From: JAOUEE01 sp051011595 | GTDB lineage: Bacteria; Actinomycetota; Acidimicrobiia; Acidimicrobiales; SHLQ01 | Direction of reading: 5' to 3' | DNA: 16,471 bases | Assembly (NCBI GenBank): GCA_051011595.1 | Contig: JBPCTQ010000010.1 | Coordinates: forward strand, 1-16,471 | Part shown: positions 15,780 to 16,471 of the stretch, one piece after another | Layout of the letters: the number at the start of each line of letters is the position of its first letter | Numbering within the stretch: position 1 is the first letter of the stretch | Translations under genes and position numbers: made by a program | The notes under the pieces: model-generated | Told to the model about the DNA's origin: nothing | Database searches by the model: none | The model's input: only the letters and a program-made list of their open reading frames with translations

Positions 15780-16471
15780 GAAGGCCGACGGTAGCGCCGC
15801 CGAAAGTGGCCGATCGGATCGGGCCGCTCGGAGGGATACACCCGACTTCCCGTGCAGAACGGCGCCTCACCATCGGGGTCGTGGCCCGACTCGAGCTCCT
15901 CGGTGCGCCAGAGCGGATCCCAGGCACCGACCCGCTCGAGGCGCTTTCGTACGGTGGCGGCCGCCGTCTCGTCGAGCTCGTCGAACCGGGCCCGCAGCTG
16001 TTCGAGGCACCACACCCGGTAGGGCGACGTGGGCACGTCGTGATACACGACCCCCTGGACCTCGCAGTCGTGGTGGTCTTCGTCGACCTGATGGGCCCGG
16101 GCGTTGGCGTCGAGCATCTCCAGATGGGTGGCGGCACTCTCGCGCAGGATCGGGTCCCAATCGTCGGGCACCGTGTCGAGCAACGGGTGCTCGCCGATGC
16201 GGGAGGCCTTGGCGTTCCACAGGCGAGCAACCCATTCCCACACCGCCGGCGCTCGTTCGGCCATCAGGTGCGCGGGTGTGGGGTCCTGGGCGAAGTGGCG
16301 GAACATCGGTCCCATGAAGCCGATGTCGGCGATGGTGGGTCGATCCCCGAGCAGGTAGGGACGGTCGTCGAAGATGGTCTGGAGCATGTCGAGGATGCGC
16401 AGATAGGCGTGGTCGGCGTGGCGCCGGGTGACGCCATCGATGCCGTCTCCCCGGACGAAGATGCCCAGCTG
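15776..16471 (-). CDS. Glutathione S-transferase-like protein (N-terminus cut by window edge)
   Basis: The frame is open from the right edge to TGA at 15776, giving 231 residues without the N-terminal thioredoxin-like domain, which must lie outside. Residues 39-49 of the visible part read YLLGDRPTIAD, the N-capping motif of the GST C-terminal domain (T/S-x-x-D), followed by helices containing APAVWEWVARLW. After that domain about 130 more residues continue, with clusters such as DEDHHDCEVQGVVYHD, VWCLEQLRARFDEL and a basic end RRRYRRPS; this tail is not part of a normal GST. An internal ATG at 16387 is unlikely to be the real start because it would cut the domain. The product is coupled to the thioesterase by a 4-base overlap. 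The substrate and whether it uses glutathione or mycothiol are unknown; actinobacteria usually use mycothiol. Confidence 0.82.
   Translation of the reverse strand, partial: QLGIFVRGDGIDGVTRRHADHAYLRILDMLQTIFDDRPYLLGDRPTIADIGFMGPMFRHFAQDPTPAHLMAERAPAVWEWVARLWNAKASRIGEHPLLDTVPDDWDPILRESAATHLEMLDANARAHQVDEDHHDCEVQGVVYHDVPTSPYRVWCLEQLRARFDELDETAAATVRKRLERVGAWDPLWRTEELESGHDPDGEAPFCTGSRVYPSERPDPIGHFRRRYRRPS

Overview
The window is a stretch of about 70% GC bacterial chromosome. It is tightly packed with co-directional genes that share 4-base GTGA stop/start overlaps, uses GTG starts often, and has strong third-position G/C bias. This style and the families present (large mycobacterial-type arylsulfatase, CYTH-CHAD protein, TetR regulator, ACAD10/11-like dehydrogenase, DUF2855 protein, tandem hotdog thioesterase) point to a high-GC actinobacterium, perhaps of the Acidimicrobiia type. 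The lineage is inferred from style, not from a marker gene. No RNA gene, insertion sequence, CRISPR array or prophage gene is visible.

Layout, left to right. (1) 1-618, minus: a TetR regulator cut by the left edge. (2) 619-849: a divergent control region with dyads built on TG(A/T)CA-type half sites. (3) 850-3108, plus: a large formylglycine-type arylsulfatase of the AtsA/AtsD kind. (4) 3146-5120, minus: a small membrane protein followed by a CYTH-CHAD polyphosphate-type protein. (5) 5198-8370, plus: a choline-dehydrogenase-like GMC oxidoreductase overlapping a choline-sulfatase (betC) by 4 bases. (6) 8389-13853, minus: a five-gene run, acyl-CoA dehydrogenase, nitroreductase, glcD, glcE, glcF, with gaps of 10, -4, 1 and 4 nt. 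(7) 13923-14987, plus: a DUF2855 protein, divergent from that run. (8) 14994-16471, minus: a GST-like protein (cut by the right edge) overlapping a double-hotdog thioesterase.

How the genes work together. BetC should hydrolyse choline-O-sulfate to choline and sulfate, and the GMC enzyme should start oxidising choline towards betaine; betB, betI and a transporter are not in the window. The glcDEF products should form a membrane-associated glycolate (2-hydroxyacid) oxidase, here coupled to a nitroreductase and an ACAD10/11-like dehydrogenase in an arrangement I do not recognise as a described operon. Choline sulfate, glycolate and sulfate esters are all compounds released by algae, so a lifestyle on phytoplankton or plant exudates is a reasonable inference.

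The most interesting candidates are the ACAD/nitroreductase/GlcDEF operon with its divergent DUF2855 gene, the dyad cluster between the TetR gene and the arylsulfatase, the unusual active-site positions in the GMC and ACAD proteins, and the long C-terminal extension of the GST-like protein. All intergenic stretches are shorter than 300 bases.
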